A DNA stretch of 64,000 nucleotides, taken from assembly GCF_029223185.1 (NCBI RefSeq), contig NZ_JARHUG010000004.1, positions 1 through 64,000 on the forward strand, written 5' to 3'. Shown one piece after another: positions 8,209 to 18,208 of the stretch. Position numbers and translations under genes: made by a program. The notes under the pieces were generated by a model. It searched no databases. It was given only the letters and a program-made list of their open reading frames with translations, and was not told where the DNA came from. The stretch comes from Aliiglaciecola sp. CAU 1673. Its GTDB lineage: Bacteria; Pseudomonadota; Gammaproteobacteria; Enterobacterales; Alteromonadaceae. How positions within the stretch are numbered: position 1 is the stretch's first letter; every line of letters begins with the position of its first letter.

Positions 8209-11200
8209 TCAGGATGCAGTGCTGCAGTTAAGACTCAACAGCATCAGTTCTCGCAGGGCCACACTGAACTTGGCAAATTCGTGGCTACCACTGGTCTTAA
8301 ACTCAGACATCATGTGGTTCCAACGCTCCAGCAGCAGTTGATGAGTTTCGACCCATTTGTCCAGCAATGCTTCGGCATCGGCGGCGGCAGGATCAAACTT
8401 CAGCAACACCGACGTCAGTGAGCGCTGCTGCCAATCCAGTTCTTCACGATAAGAAGCGCGAGCCAGGGCCTGCCAATGGTTGGCCACTTCCTGACGGTTG
8501 ATCTGATCCAGGAACCAGTGCAACTGCAGCCTGTTGCCCAGCTTGTAGTAAAGACTGGCCACCAATGAGACTGACTTGTCTTCGTTGGTGCAGACCTGCG
8601 CCAGATCCAAACAAGAGAACATATTGCTGAGGCTGGCCACCTTGAAAGCAACGGCATCTGGCACACCGGCTTTGACCAGGGCCTGGGTTTTTTCATTAAG
8701 CTCGCTGTATTCTGAATCTACCAGGTAATGCTCCAGGTTCTTGGACAGATCATCCTTGGTAGCCTGATAGAATCCGATGGCTTCTTCGATGTCCATGGAT
8801 TTCACACCATGACGCAGATACCAGCGGGCACTGCGACGCAGGGTACGACGCATATCATCCAGCATTTTCAGCTGCACATCGGCGCCAATCTTGTTGTCCA
8901 GCTGTTCAATTTCACGCCACAGGCTGTCCATATTGAAGATGCCTTTTACTACTGAATAGGCATTCACCACTTCAGAAATGCTGGCACCGGTCTCTTCCTG
9001 TAAACGATGGACAAAGTTCATGCCCATGTCATTCAGCATATTATTAGTCAGTTTGGTGGCAATGATTTCACCCTTAAGCGGGTGTTGCTTCATTTGCTCC
9101 TTAAACTTGTCCTGCAGCATCTTGGGGAAAGCGCTTACCAGCAACTTAGCGTGGTAAGGGTTGTCAGTCACCTCGGGGATATTCAGTTTTTCTTTCAGTA
9201 CCATTTTGCCGTAGGCAAGAAGTACCGCCAGCTCTGGACGGGTTAGACCGCGGTCGTGAGCCTGACGCTCTGACATTTCATCATCGGAAGGAATAAATTC
9301 CAGTTCACGGTTTAAACGGCCTTCGCGCTCAAGCCCGTGGATAAAGCGAATTTGCTCTTTCAAACGTGAGCCGCTACCCATTTCTGAAATAGAGATGGAC
9401 TGGGTCTGACGGTAACAGTCTTTGATCACGATCTGTGCCACATCATCGGTCATCTCATACAGCATCTGGTTACGCTGTTTCAGCGTCAGCTCGCCGTTTT
9501 GTACCAGCGTGTTAAGCAGGATCTTGATATTAACTTCGTTGTCTGAGCAATCCACACCGCCCACGTTGTCAATAAAGTCAGTATTAACACGACCACCGTT
9601 GGCGGCAAATTCCACACGGCCAAGCTGGGTACAACCCAGGTTACCACCTTCACCAATAATTTTGGCGGTAAGGTCACGACCGTTTACACGAAGATCATCA
9701 TTGGCGCGATCACCCACGTCGGAATGAGATTCCTTGGCACTTTTCACATAAGTACCAATACCGCCGTTCCACAACAAGTCTACCGGCATCTTCAGGATGT
9801 TCTTGATCAACTCGCTGGGCGTCATGGTCAACTGTTTGGTGCCCAACCACTTCTTCATTTCCGGGGTAAGCTTAATGGCCTTTTCGCTTCGGGAGAAAAT
9901 GCCGCCGCCTTTGGAAATCAGATCCTTGTTGTAATCGGCCCAGTTCAGGCTGGGATCCTTAAACAGACGCAAACGCTCTTGATAGCTGCTTGCTGCATCC
10001 GGATCAGGATCGAAGAAGATATGCATATGGTTAAAGGCGGCCACAAGACGGGTGTGCTCGGAAAGCAACATGCCGTTACCGAACACGTCACCGGCCATAT
10101 CACCGATACCAACACAGGTAAAATCCGTAGTCTGGCAATCAATACCCATTTCACGGAAGTGGCGTTTTACCGACTCCCATCCACCGCGTGCGGTAATACC
10201 CATGCCTTTGTGGTCGTAGCCAACGCTACCGCCGGAGGCAAAGGCATCGCCCAACCAGAAGTTGTATTCGGCTGAGATACCATTGGCAATGTCCGAGAAA
10301 GTAGCGGTACCTTTGTCGGCGGCCACCACCAGATACGGATCATCTTCATCAAGGCGCACCACATCTACCGGTGGCACGATTTCACCCTGCACAATATTGT
10401 CGGTGATATCCAACAAAGCACGGATAAAGATGCGATAGCACTCCTGGCCTTCTTTGAGGATCGCGGCCCTGCCCCCTTGGGTCGGCAGATCTTTACAGAC
10501 GAATCCGCCTTTGGCGCCAACCGGCACAATTACGGTATTCTTCACCTGCTGGGCTTTTACCAGGCCCAGTACTTCAGTACGGAAGTCTTCCTGACGATCG
10601 GACCAACGCAAACCACCACGGGCCACTTTACCACCGCGTAAATGCACACCTTCGATACGGGGTGAATACACGAAAATTTCAAACTTGGGCAGCGGCAACG
10701 GCATTTCCGGGATCAGTTCCGGCAATACTTTGAAGGAGATGTAGGACTTGTCATTACCCTGGGCATCCAACTGATAGAAGTTGGTACGCAAGGTCGCCAT
10801 AATCAAATCAACATAGCGACGAATAATACGGTCATCATCGAGGTTAGAAACCTTATCCAGGCTCTCTTTAACCGCAGCCAGCAAAGTCTCTTCTTTCTTC
10901 TCGGAACGCTTGATCTTGGGATCGAAACGCTGCTCGAAAAGCTGTACCAACAAGATGGCGATATCCGGATAGTTATCCAGGGTCCTGGCAATGTAATCTT
11001 TACTGAAAGAACTACCGGTTTGGCGCATGTATTTGGCATAAGCGCGCAAAATGGTGACTTTACGTCCGGTCATGCCGGCACCAAGCACTAAGCGGTTAAA
11101 GGAATCGTCTTCCAGTTGCTTGTACCACACTTTAGAGAAGGCGTTTTGGAACAGCTCTTGTGCCTGCTCAAGACTCATGCGGTTGCTGGTCGCATGTAAC

Positions 11201-13056
11201 ATGGAGAAATCCATGATCCAATTAACACTGCCATCGCTGGTTTTGACCTGGAAAGGACTTTCGTCAATGACCCTCAGACCGAAATGCTCCAGCATTGGCA
11301 ATACATCTGAAAGGTGAATAGGCTGATTGCGGTGGAACAGCTTAAGCTTCACCATTGGGCTGTCGGCCGCCTCTTCCTGTGGACGGTAGAACAGCATATC
11401 CAAGGTGTGGTTTTCGTCGAGGCTTTCCAGCTTTTCGATATCCACTACTGCCATGGTCGGCAGATTGTTATCTTTGTAGCTGTGGGTGAAGGCATTGTCG
11501 TACTTCTGATCCAGCTTCTTGCCTTTGGCTTCGCCATGGCTGGCCTTTAAAGAGGCACTCAGCTTGTCGTTCCAGCTCTTGGTAAGCTCGATAATATTCT
11601 TTTCAATGTCCTTCACGTTAATTTCCACGTTGTTATTTTTGACCCGGACCATGTAGTGGGTGCGTGCATAGACGGATTCGGAGAAGAAGGTAGTAAATTC
11701 CACATCCTGCTCGCTACCGAAAGACTTCTTCAATAGTTCTTGTGTCTCTTTCCGTAACTGCGTGTTGTAGCGCTCTCTTGGCACATAAACCATGCACGAG
11801 TAGAAGCGTCCAAACACATCCTTGCGCACAAACATGCGGGAAATGCCGCGTTCCTGCATCTGCAAAATGCCAAGCACGATTTTGCCAAGTTCTGCTTCCG
11901 TCGCCTGCAGCAGTTCGTCGCGTGGATAAGTTTCCAGAATATTCAGGAAAGCCTTGTAGGCATGGGTAGTTTTCTCAAACCCGGACTGCTCGATCAGGTT
12001 GTTAATCTTGTCCTTAATGACCGGCACTTCCAGTGCACTGGCATTGTAGAAAGCGGCAGAGTACAAACCGATAAAACGATGCTCTCCCACTACATTGCCC
12101 TTTTCATCAAACTCTTTGATGCCGATGTAATCCATATAGGCAGGACGATGTACGCGGGATTTGGAGTTGGTTTTAGTCAGAATCAATGGGTGTTGGCTCA
12201 AGGTTTCCTGACGCGCCGACAGCGGCAGACGGGATAACAAACGCTCACGATTGCTGACAGAATTTTTCATCAGACCGAGACTGGAATCATTGTCTGCAAT
12301 CCAACGATGATCACCCTCGATGGCCTTCGCCTGGTAATGACGATACCCCATCAGGGTAAAGTTGTGATTTCGGATCCAGCGTAAGAAACTGTGCACCTGA
12401 CCGCAGCTGTGGTCGTCCATCGGACAAGGTTTCTTGTCGTAATTGGCAATAATGTCATCCAGACGCTGCATCATAGGTTGCCAGTCAGACACGGCTAATG
12501 ACACTTCGTCCAGCACTGAGTGCAGCTCTTTTTCAATCTGCGCCAATGCTTGCTTACTAGTTTGACGGTCAATTTCAATTAAAAAGACGGTCTGTTTTTG
12601 CTTATCTTGATTATCTTTGTCCTTAGAATCGTAGAAAGCTTCCAGTTTATGGGCTTTGTCACGCTGGATGGCTATAGGACTGTGGATCAGCAAGTGTGCG
12701 GTGATGCTCATGCGATTGATGGCCATGCGCACCGAATCCACCAAAAACGGCATATCTTTGGTAATGATCTCAATAATGGTATGAGATGACTGCCAACCGT
12801 GTTTACCCACCTCTGGGTTAAACACGCGGATAAAAGGCGCTTTACCGTCATAATGATGAAATTCATTCCAAAGGCTCAGCGTGGCGCCATACATATCGCT
12901 GTCAACCCGGCTTTCTAAGTCTTCACGACTGACATTCTTAAACAGGATCTTAGCGAATTGTTCGACCAGCTCGGCCTGGGACTTATCCACCTTCTTGTGA
13001 ATAAGCTTGTATACGTTTTCGAGGATTACAGAGTGTTGACTATTGGCAACCGTCAT
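8209..13056 (-). CDS. gdhB: NAD-specific glutamate dehydrogenase, large (180-kDa class)
   Basis: A 1615-residue enzyme of the large NAD-GDH class, which converts glutamate to 2-oxoglutarate and ammonia. The first half (about 1-700) is the long regulatory region with ACT-like parts. The catalytic domain follows, with GGLRWSDRQEDFRTEVLGLVKAQQVKN, the lysine motif GAKGGF (K849) and ADKGTATFSDIANGIS for NAD binding. A helical C-terminal region completes the protein. In Pseudomonas this class is catabolic and allosterically controlled, serving growth on amino acids; the same use is inferred here. It stands alone, with a strong terminator downstream and a 365-nt gap upstream. An AAGG ribosome site precedes the ATG. 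Confidence 0.95.
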   Translation of the reverse strand: MTVANSQHSVILENVYKLIHKKVDKSQAELVEQFAKILFKNVSREDLESRVDSDMYGATLSLWNEFHHYDGKAPFIRVFNPEVGKHGWQSSHTIIEIITKDMPFLVDSVRMAINRMSITAHLLIHSPIAIQRDKAHKLEAFYDSKDKDNQDKQKQTVFLIEIDRQTSKQALAQIEKELHSVLDEVSLAVSDWQPMMQRLDDIIANYDKKPCPMDDHSCGQVHSFLRWIRNHNFTLMGYRHYQAKAIEGDHRWIADNDSSLGLMKNSVSNRERLLSRLPLSARQETLSQHPLILTKTNSKSRVHRPAYMDYIGIKEFDEKGNVVGEHRFIGLYSAAFYNASALEVPVIKDKINNLIEQSGFEKTTHAYKAFLNILETYPRDELLQATEAELGKIVLGILQMQERGISRMFVRKDVFGRFYSCMVYVPRERYNTQLRKETQELLKKSFGSEQDVEFTTFFSESVYARTHYMVRVKNNNVEINVKDIEKNIIELTKSWNDKLSASLKASHGEAKGKKLDQKYDNAFTHSYKDNNLPTMAVVDIEKLESLDENHTLDMLFYRPQEEAADSPMVKLKLFHRNQPIHLSDVLPMLEHFGLRVIDESPFQVKTSDGSVNWIMDFSMLHATSNRMSLEQAQELFQNAFSKVWYKQLEDDSFNRLVLGAGMTGRKVTILRAYAKYMRQTGSSFSKDYIARTLDNYPDIAILLVQLFEQRFDPKIKRSEKKEETLLAAVKESLDKVSNLDDDRIIRRYVDLIMATLRTNFYQLDAQGNDKSYISFKVLPELIPEMPLPLPKFEIFVYSPRIEGVHLRGGKVARGGLRWSDRQEDFRTEVLGLVKAQQVKNTVIVPVGAKGGFVCKDLPTQGGRAAILKEGQECYRIFIRALLDITDNIVQGEIVPPVDVVRLDEDDPYLVVAADKGTATFSDIANGISAEYNFWLGDAFASGGSVGYDHKGMGITARGGWESVKRHFREMGIDCQTTDFTCVGIGDMAGDVFGNGMLLSEHTRLVAAFNHMHIFFDPDPDAASSYQERLRLFKDPSLNWADYNKDLISKGGGIFSRSEKAIKLTPEMKKWLGTKQLTMTPSELIKNILKMPVDLLWNGGIGTYVKSAKESHSDVGDRANDDLRVNGRDLTAKIIGEGGNLGCTQLGRVEFAANGGRVNTDFIDNVGGVDCSDNEVNIKILLNTLVQNGELTLKQRNQMLYEMTDDVAQIVIKDCYRQTQSISISEMGSGSRLKEQIRFIHGLEREGRLNRELEFIPSDDEMSERQAHDRGLTRPELAVLLAYGKMVLKEKLNIPEVTDNPYHAKLLVSAFPKMLQDKFKEQMKQHPLKGEIIATKLTNNMLNDMGMNFVHRLQEETGASISEVVNAYSVVKGIFNMDSLWREIEQLDNKIGADVQLKMLDDMRRTLRRSARWYLRHGVKSMDIEEAIGFYQATKDDLSKNLEHYLVDSEYSELNEKTQALVKAGVPDAVAFKVASLSNMFSCLDLAQVCTNEDKSVSLVASLYYKLGNRLQLHWFLDQINRQEVANHWQALARASYREELDWQQRSLTSVLLKFDPAAADAEALLDKWVETHQLLLERWNHMMSEFKTSGSHEFAKFSVALRELMLLSLNCSTAS

Positions 13057-13341
13057 TTTTTTACCTTGTAATAGGTTTTTTTGTAAGGGGAATGTTAGAC
13101 AATGAACTGACTTGTATACAGTTTCCCAATATTTTCGCCGATAAGTCTGTGCTTTGAAAGGGGAAATTATCTAAGGCAAGGTAAGGTTTGGGTAACTATT
13201 CAGGCTAAGAAAATAACAATTTATCAACTTCTTTGATATGGCTTTTGTTAATCCAAAACAATCCATAAATGGATCAATTTTACTTCCTATATGAAATTGC
13301 AAAAGCCAATCCCTGCGCCACTTGCAGCCGCACTCAGCAAT
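13057..13341. other. Intergenic stretch before the glutamate dehydrogenase gene
   Basis: Together with the adjacent terminator this forms a gap of about 365 nt. It is AT-rich, must hold the promoter of the glutamate dehydrogenase gene on the minus strand, and has a purine-rich ribosome site next to the start. I see no gene, RNA or clear operator in it. Confidence 0.5.
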
Positions 13342-13388
13342 AAAAAAGCCGGTTGATATGGCCCTCTTTCTGACCTCGTCAACCGGCT
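13342..13388 (-). terminator. Terminator of the DUF1302-RND operon
   Basis: AGCCGGTTGA (13347-13356) pairs perfectly with TCAACCGGCT (13379-13388), with a partly paired inner loop. On the minus strand it runs into six T residues. It lies 33 nt downstream of the exporter stop codon and marks the end of the operon. Confidence 0.85.
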
Positions 13389-13421
13389 GTATTCAGCATG
13401 AAAAAATATATTTATTCAGCG

Positions 13422-15737
13422 TTATTTTTGTTTGTACCAGAACACACTGGCCAATGCTGGTAAGACCACAATAGCCCCCAACATATTCACCACAAACATA
13501 AAGGTCAGCAAAATTCCCATGTCCATTTGGAACTTCAGACTGGAGAATACCCAGGTGCTTACACCGATGGCCAAAGTCACACCGGTGAAAAATACCGCAC
13601 TGCCGCGCTCCTTAAGTGCATCAAAGTAGGCATCTCTAACTGCCATACCCGATTTCAGTTTCTGACTCATGGTGGACAAGATATAGATACCGTAGTCCAC
13701 ACCGATACCTACACCAAGGGCAATAACCGGTAAAGTCGATACCGTCAGTCCAATTTGAAGTTTGGTCATCAGCGCCTGCGCCAGAACAGAAACAACATAC
13801 AGTGGTATCACGACGGCCAATGTCGCGCGAAGCGATTTGAAGCTGAGTAAGCAAAGCAGGATTACGGCACCAAACACATAAGCCATCATCGGACTTTGCG
13901 CTGCTTTAACGGCTTCGTTCGTCGCCGCCATTACCCCCACAGGGCCGGAGGCCAATTTGAATTGCAGCGATTCGGTTTCGTACTCTTGGCGATATTCTTT
14001 CACAGCATCCACCACCCTACTGATGGTCTCTGCTTTGTGATCTTCCATAAAGAGGATCACCGGCATTACCGAACAATCACCGTTAAGTAAGCCCGATGAG
14101 GTATCTACTCTGGAAATAGATTGCACCAATGACTGCTGGTTGCGAGGTAATACCCGCCACTTGGGATTTCCCTCGTTATAACCAGCGTTGATAAGCTTCG
14201 CCACCGAAGCAAGACTCACCGTTGATTGTACGCCTTTAACGTTTTCCATTTTCCACTGGAAGGTATCAATGGCATTCATTACATCATAAGAAGTACAGGC
14301 TTCCGGATTGGTTTCCACCAGTACCGAAACGTAGTCCACACTGATGGCATACTTATCGGTGATTAACGCAGTATCCATATTGTAGCGAGAGTCTTCGTGC
14401 AGTGCCGGCGCCCCCGCATGCAAATCCCCAATCTTCATTTGCTGCGATTGCTGCCAGCCCAATACAAACAGCACAGCCACACCAACCAAAATGGCAATGG
14501 CCGTCTTTCCCTGTCCGCATATAGAAATGGCATGCCAAATCTTATTAGAACGCTCTTCCTTATTGGCAAACCTGGCGATATAAGAATCCCCTAACTTGAT
14601 GTAGGACATCAGCACAGGCAACAGCACCAGGTTGGTCAGGATAATAACGGCCACACCCATACTGGCGGTAATCGCCAGTTCGCGAATGATGCCGATATCA
14701 ATAACCAACAACGTCATAAAACCAATGGTGTCTGACAGCAGGGCCACGCCCCCTGGGATCAGTAACATACGAAAGGCTTTCTTAGAGGCCTCCACCACGG
14801 TAAGGCCTGCTACCACCTCTTTTCCAACAGAGTTGATCATCTGCACGCCATGACTGACGCCAATGGCAAAGACCAAAAACGGCACCAGGATGGACATAGG
14901 ATCCAAACCAAAGCCGAGCAATGTCAAAAGTCCCATCTGCCAAATCACCGCAACGATGGAACACAGCAGCGGCAGTAAGGTTAACATCATGGATTTGGAG
15001 AAGAAGTACACCATAACAGCGGTGATTGCGATGGCAATGGCGAAGAACAGCAGAACGTCTTTGGCGCCATCGGCCACATCTCCCACCATTTTGGAGAAGC
15101 CGATGATATGGATACTTATCTGGTCATCTTCAAATTTAGCGCGGATTTGCTCTTCCAAATCAGCGGCAAAAGCCAGGGTATCCAGTTTCTCGCCAGTTTC
15201 AGGATCAAACTCCAATAACTGGGCAGTAACCATGGCACATTTGAAATCATCCGACACCATGCGGCCCACAATGCCGGCTTTGGTGATGTTATCGGATACC
15301 AAATTTAAACCTTCCCGATCCGATGAGGAAAAATCAGCAGGTATAACCGGACCACCGGAGAAACCGTCTTCTACCACCTCGGTAAAGCGTGTTGAGGCAC
15401 TGTACAGCGACTTAACCTGAGAGCGATCCACTCCAGGAATAAAGAACAGCTGATCGTGTACGTCTTTTAAACGGTTGAAGAAGGTTTCATTAAAAATGGT
15501 GCTGTTCTTATCGCATACGGACACCAAAATATTGTTAGCACCACCGAAATTCTTCTGATGCTTCATGTAATTAAGCATGTAAGGGTGGTTAAGCGGAATA
15601 TTTTTGGTAAAAGCAGCATCCAGCTTTAGATGGGTTGCCTGAAACAGGAGAAACCCTGTCATCAGAGTGAAAAAAGCGATCATCCAGGCACGATGGCGAA
15701 AGATGACGAGTTCTAGAAAATCAATCAACCTGGTCAT
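13422..15737 (-). CDS. RND/MMPL family exporter
   Basis: A 771-residue inner-membrane protein with the two-fold RND layout. A first transmembrane helix (about 14-34) leads to a large periplasmic loop to about 225, then a helix bundle (about 226-420), a second periplasmic loop (about 440-615), and a second bundle to the C-terminus. It is shorter than AcrB-type pumps and resembles the MMPL/HpnN group that moves lipids or other hydrophobic molecules. No membrane-fusion protein or TolC gene lies nearby. It is the last gene of a four-gene operon, 10 nt after the YCF48 gene. The substrate is unknown; an envelope lipid or similar compound is inference from the company it keeps. Confidence 0.85.
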   Translation of the reverse strand: MTRLIDFLELVIFRHRAWMIAFFTLMTGFLLFQATHLKLDAAFTKNIPLNHPYMLNYMKHQKNFGGANNILVSVCDKNSTIFNETFFNRLKDVHDQLFFIPGVDRSQVKSLYSASTRFTEVVEDGFSGGPVIPADFSSSDREGLNLVSDNITKAGIVGRMVSDDFKCAMVTAQLLEFDPETGEKLDTLAFAADLEEQIRAKFEDDQISIHIIGFSKMVGDVADGAKDVLLFFAIAIAITAVMVYFFSKSMMLTLLPLLCSIVAVIWQMGLLTLLGFGLDPMSILVPFLVFAIGVSHGVQMINSVGKEVVAGLTVVEASKKAFRMLLIPGGVALLSDTIGFMTLLVIDIGIIRELAITASMGVAVIILTNLVLLPVLMSYIKLGDSYIARFANKEERSNKIWHAISICGQGKTAIAILVGVAVLFVLGWQQSQQMKIGDLHAGAPALHEDSRYNMDTALITDKYAISVDYVSVLVETNPEACTSYDVMNAIDTFQWKMENVKGVQSTVSLASVAKLINAGYNEGNPKWRVLPRNQQSLVQSISRVDTSSGLLNGDCSVMPVILFMEDHKAETISRVVDAVKEYRQEYETESLQFKLASGPVGVMAATNEAVKAAQSPMMAYVFGAVILLCLLSFKSLRATLAVVIPLYVVSVLAQALMTKLQIGLTVSTLPVIALGVGIGVDYGIYILSTMSQKLKSGMAVRDAYFDALKERGSAVFFTGVTLAIGVSTWVFSSLKFQMDMGILLTFMFVVNMLGAIVVLPALASVFWYKQK

Positions 15738-15747
15738 AATCTGCGTT

Positions 15748-16764
15748 CTACTTCTTAATTACCTTGATGCCCACTTCGGATACTGCCACGACCTGTCCAT
15801 TGACGGTCAGCCCGGCAATTATCGCCTTTTCGTCGTCAGTATGAAGAAGCTCCGCTTCTTCTCCCAACCACAATAATCTTCCATTGTTGCCCACTACCAG
15901 GGTCTGACGATCATTGAAAGAAATGATGGAATTAAAGGAGGCTTTCATACCAGTTTCGATCTGTACCCAGCCATCATCCTCAAAATACTCGAAAAGGTGG
16001 CCTCTTAAACCAGCGGCCAATAAACGTCCAGTCAGAGTCCTTTTGATATCAAAGAAGGACCCGAAGTAATCCACATCCATGGCGTGCCATTGCTTGCCTT
16101 GGTCATCACTGTAGGCCAGCAATCCCGCCTCTCCGGCGAGATAAAGCCTGTCACCATCGGCAGATACACGGTTGAAATGGGGCAAAATGCCTGACAACTC
16201 TTGTTCGTAGAGTTCCGGATCTTCAGCGCGAAGCTCTTCCAAATAAGCGATATCGTCCTCTCCCAGAAGTTCGGGATGAGGCTCTACTACCCATTGCTCA
16301 CCACCATTTTCGGTGCGATACAACAGGCCATATGCGCCTATGGCAATACCCTGTTGTTTATTGAAAAAATGGACATCTAGCAGCGGTTTCTCTAACTCTG
16401 GCGAGAAACTTTGTACTTGCCAGGTCTTTCCACTGTCCTGGCTGTGCAGGATGACGGCATCATGTCCCACCGCCCAGCTTTCTTCACCTACGGAGAAAAC
16501 TGCAGTCAGGGTGGCTTGCGTCGGCACATGCACTTGTTGCCAAGACTGTCCGTCCTCTGAACGCAAAATATGCCCGCGCTCGCCAACGACCAAAAAATAG
16601 CCGAGATCGCTTTGACTGATGTCCAGCAACAGAGATTGCTCGGCTAAAGGTGCCATAAAGGCTTGGTGAAGGGGTTTGGAGTCAGTCTGGTTGTCATCTT
16701 GTGCAAGGCTTATTTGAGTCGCCATCGAGATGACCAGCGTCAGGGGAACTAAGATTTTTTTCAT
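15748..16764 (-). CDS. YCF48-related secreted beta-propeller protein
   Basis: A 338-residue protein from the ATG at 16764. A GTG 33 nt upstream is possible but would add residues before a normal signal peptide (MKKILVPLTLVISMATQISLA). The mature part has repeats of the type SEDGQSWQQVHVP, SQDSGKTWQVQSF and SDDQGKQWHAMDV, as in the YCF48/HCF136 and sialidase-like propeller folds. In plants and cyanobacteria YCF48 assists photosystem II assembly. Here no photosystem is present, so it is more likely an assembly or scaffold factor for the exporter encoded next to it. It is separated from the DUF1329 gene by a strong hairpin, so it may be expressed less than the two upstream genes. Confidence 0.8.
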   Translation of the reverse strand: MKKILVPLTLVISMATQISLAQDDNQTDSKPLHQAFMAPLAEQSLLLDISQSDLGYFLVVGERGHILRSEDGQSWQQVHVPTQATLTAVFSVGEESWAVGHDAVILHSQDSGKTWQVQSFSPELEKPLLDVHFFNKQQGIAIGAYGLLYRTENGGEQWVVEPHPELLGEDDIAYLEELRAEDPELYEQELSGILPHFNRVSADGDRLYLAGEAGLLAYSDDQGKQWHAMDVDYFGSFFDIKRTLTGRLLAAGLRGHLFEYFEDDGWVQIETGMKASFNSIISFNDRQTLVVGNNGRLLWLGEEAELLHTDDEKAIIAGLTVNGQVVAVSEVGIKVIKK

Positions 16765-16795
16765 ATTTTCTTTAGTATTGTTGCGTCTCAAAAAC

Positions 16796-16823
16796 AAAAA
16801 CGGTTGGCAGCGCCAACCGTTTT
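16796..16823 (-). terminator. Strong hairpin inside the DUF1302-RND operon
   Basis: A 12-bp perfect stem, with core CGGTTGGC (16801-16808) and GCCAACCG (16812-16819) extended by A/T pairs and loop AGC. On the minus strand TTTTTGTTTTTG follows. It lies right after the DUF1329 stop and before the YCF48 start. It has the form of an intrinsic terminator, so it probably stops part of the transcription and lowers expression of the last two genes. Confidence 0.8.
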
Positions 16824-16830
16824 ACTGCTG

Positions 16831-18195
16831 TTACCTCAGCCCTTCTCGCCTTAAGGCCTGGGGCGTGAACTCATCATCACTGATCTGTATGCGAAAATCA
16901 TACATCTTCTGCTCGTTATCCAGACCCAGAGCCAGGTAACGACGAGAGTTCAAATCGTGGTAAACATCTAATGTTGACCAGTTAGTTGGTACGTCATAAT
17001 AGTTGATGCAGTACGCAAGCGCCACGCGATACAACTCATTACGGTTATCGTACATATCAGCAACCATGATCTGCCAGCTATCTTCATCGATATAGAACAC
17101 ACGTTTCTGATAGATATGACGATATTCAGGCTTCAGATTCGCTTCCACCACCCATACACGGTGCTTCTCAAAGCGTGTCAGATCAGGGTTGATATGACCC
17201 GGCTTCAGAATGTCAGCGTATTTCACTGAGCTGCTGTGCAGGTCGTAGTTGTTATAAGCAACGTACATTTCCTGCTTACCTTTTAAGGTCCAGGTATAGC
17301 GGTCTGGCGCACCGTTAAACATATCGAAGTCATCGGTGGTACGCAGACCATCAGCCGCGGTGCCGGGGGCATCATAGGCGATGTTAGGGGCTTTACGCAC
17401 ACGGCGCTGACCAGTGTTATAGGTCCAGGCCTGACGGGGTTCACGTACCTGATCCATGGTTTCATGCACCAACAACGCTGTACCGGCCAAACGGGCTGGT
17501 TCAGTGATGCTCTGCTTAAACTTCATCAGAATGTTGTCTTGCAGCAGTTTCTCGGGTGTCGCATCTTTGTCTGAATACTTCACCAGCAAAACGTCATCAA
17601 AACCAATCACGTTGTAATCACCAGAGGCCGTAGGAGCCGCCTGGCCACCATAACGTTGAATGGTTTGACCACGATAGCGAAGGATATGGTTCCAAATTGC
17701 CTCCACACCGTTTTGCGGAATAGGGAAAGGCACACCGACGGCTGCATTACGAATACCGTTACCGCCTTCAACTAACTCCGCACGAGTCGCGTTGGCTTTG
17801 GTCGCATCGTAGACAAACTGAGGGTTTGATGCAGTACGACGGGTCTGGTAAACCGGCATCTTGAAGGTGTCAGGATAAGCATTGAATAACGCCTTTTGAC
17901 CTGCGCTCAGTTGATCAGCGTACTGCGCCATGTTGGCCTTTGTAATTTCAAACAAAGGCTTGTCGTCAGGGAACGGATTAGGATGATGATCACCAGGCTT
18001 GTAACCGGCAGGTGGCGTAGTAATTCCGCCGGTATAGGCTGGAATACTACCATCAGCATTGGCTGCCATTTCACCACCAAGAGGGGTCAAATCCTTTCCT
18101 AACTTGGCCGCTTCGGCATCAGACACTTTGGCCTGAACAAAGGTCGCACTCACGGCAAGACTTAGCGCCGTAGCGACTAGGGCTAACTTCTTCAT
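16831..18195 (-). CDS. DUF1329 family periplasmic protein
   Basis: A 454-residue exported protein with a clear signal peptide (residues 1-22, cleavage after FVQA). It carries the DUF1329 hallmarks: KLGKDLTPLGGEMAANADGSIPAYTGG near the mature N-terminus and DEDSWQIMVADMYDNR near the C-terminus. The family has been compared with LolA/LolB-like lipid-binding folds; I recall this only generally. It nearly always occurs next to a DUF1302 gene, as here (13-nt gap), and often near an RND exporter. A GGGAG ribosome site lies 10 nt before the ATG. A role as periplasmic carrier of a hydrophobic compound is plausible but unproven. Confidence 0.85.
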   Translation of the reverse strand: MKKLALVATALSLAVSATFVQAKVSDAEAAKLGKDLTPLGGEMAANADGSIPAYTGGITTPPAGYKPGDHHPNPFPDDKPLFEITKANMAQYADQLSAGQKALFNAYPDTFKMPVYQTRRTASNPQFVYDATKANATRAELVEGGNGIRNAAVGVPFPIPQNGVEAIWNHILRYRGQTIQRYGGQAAPTASGDYNVIGFDDVLLVKYSDKDATPEKLLQDNILMKFKQSITEPARLAGTALLVHETMDQVREPRQAWTYNTGQRRVRKAPNIAYDAPGTAADGLRTTDDFDMFNGAPDRYTWTLKGKQEMYVAYNNYDLHSSSVKYADILKPGHINPDLTRFEKHRVWVVEANLKPEYRHIYQKRVFYIDEDSWQIMVADMYDNRNELYRVALAYCINYYDVPTNWSTLDVYHDLNSRRYLALGLDNEQKMYDFRIQISDDEFTPQALRREGLR

Positions 18196-18208
18196 CTAAT
18201 ATGGCTCC

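Noticed and set aside
15748-16764. YCF48 protein as a photosystem II factor
   Set aside because: Only the propeller repeats are shared. No photosynthesis gene is present, and the neighbours point to an envelope function.
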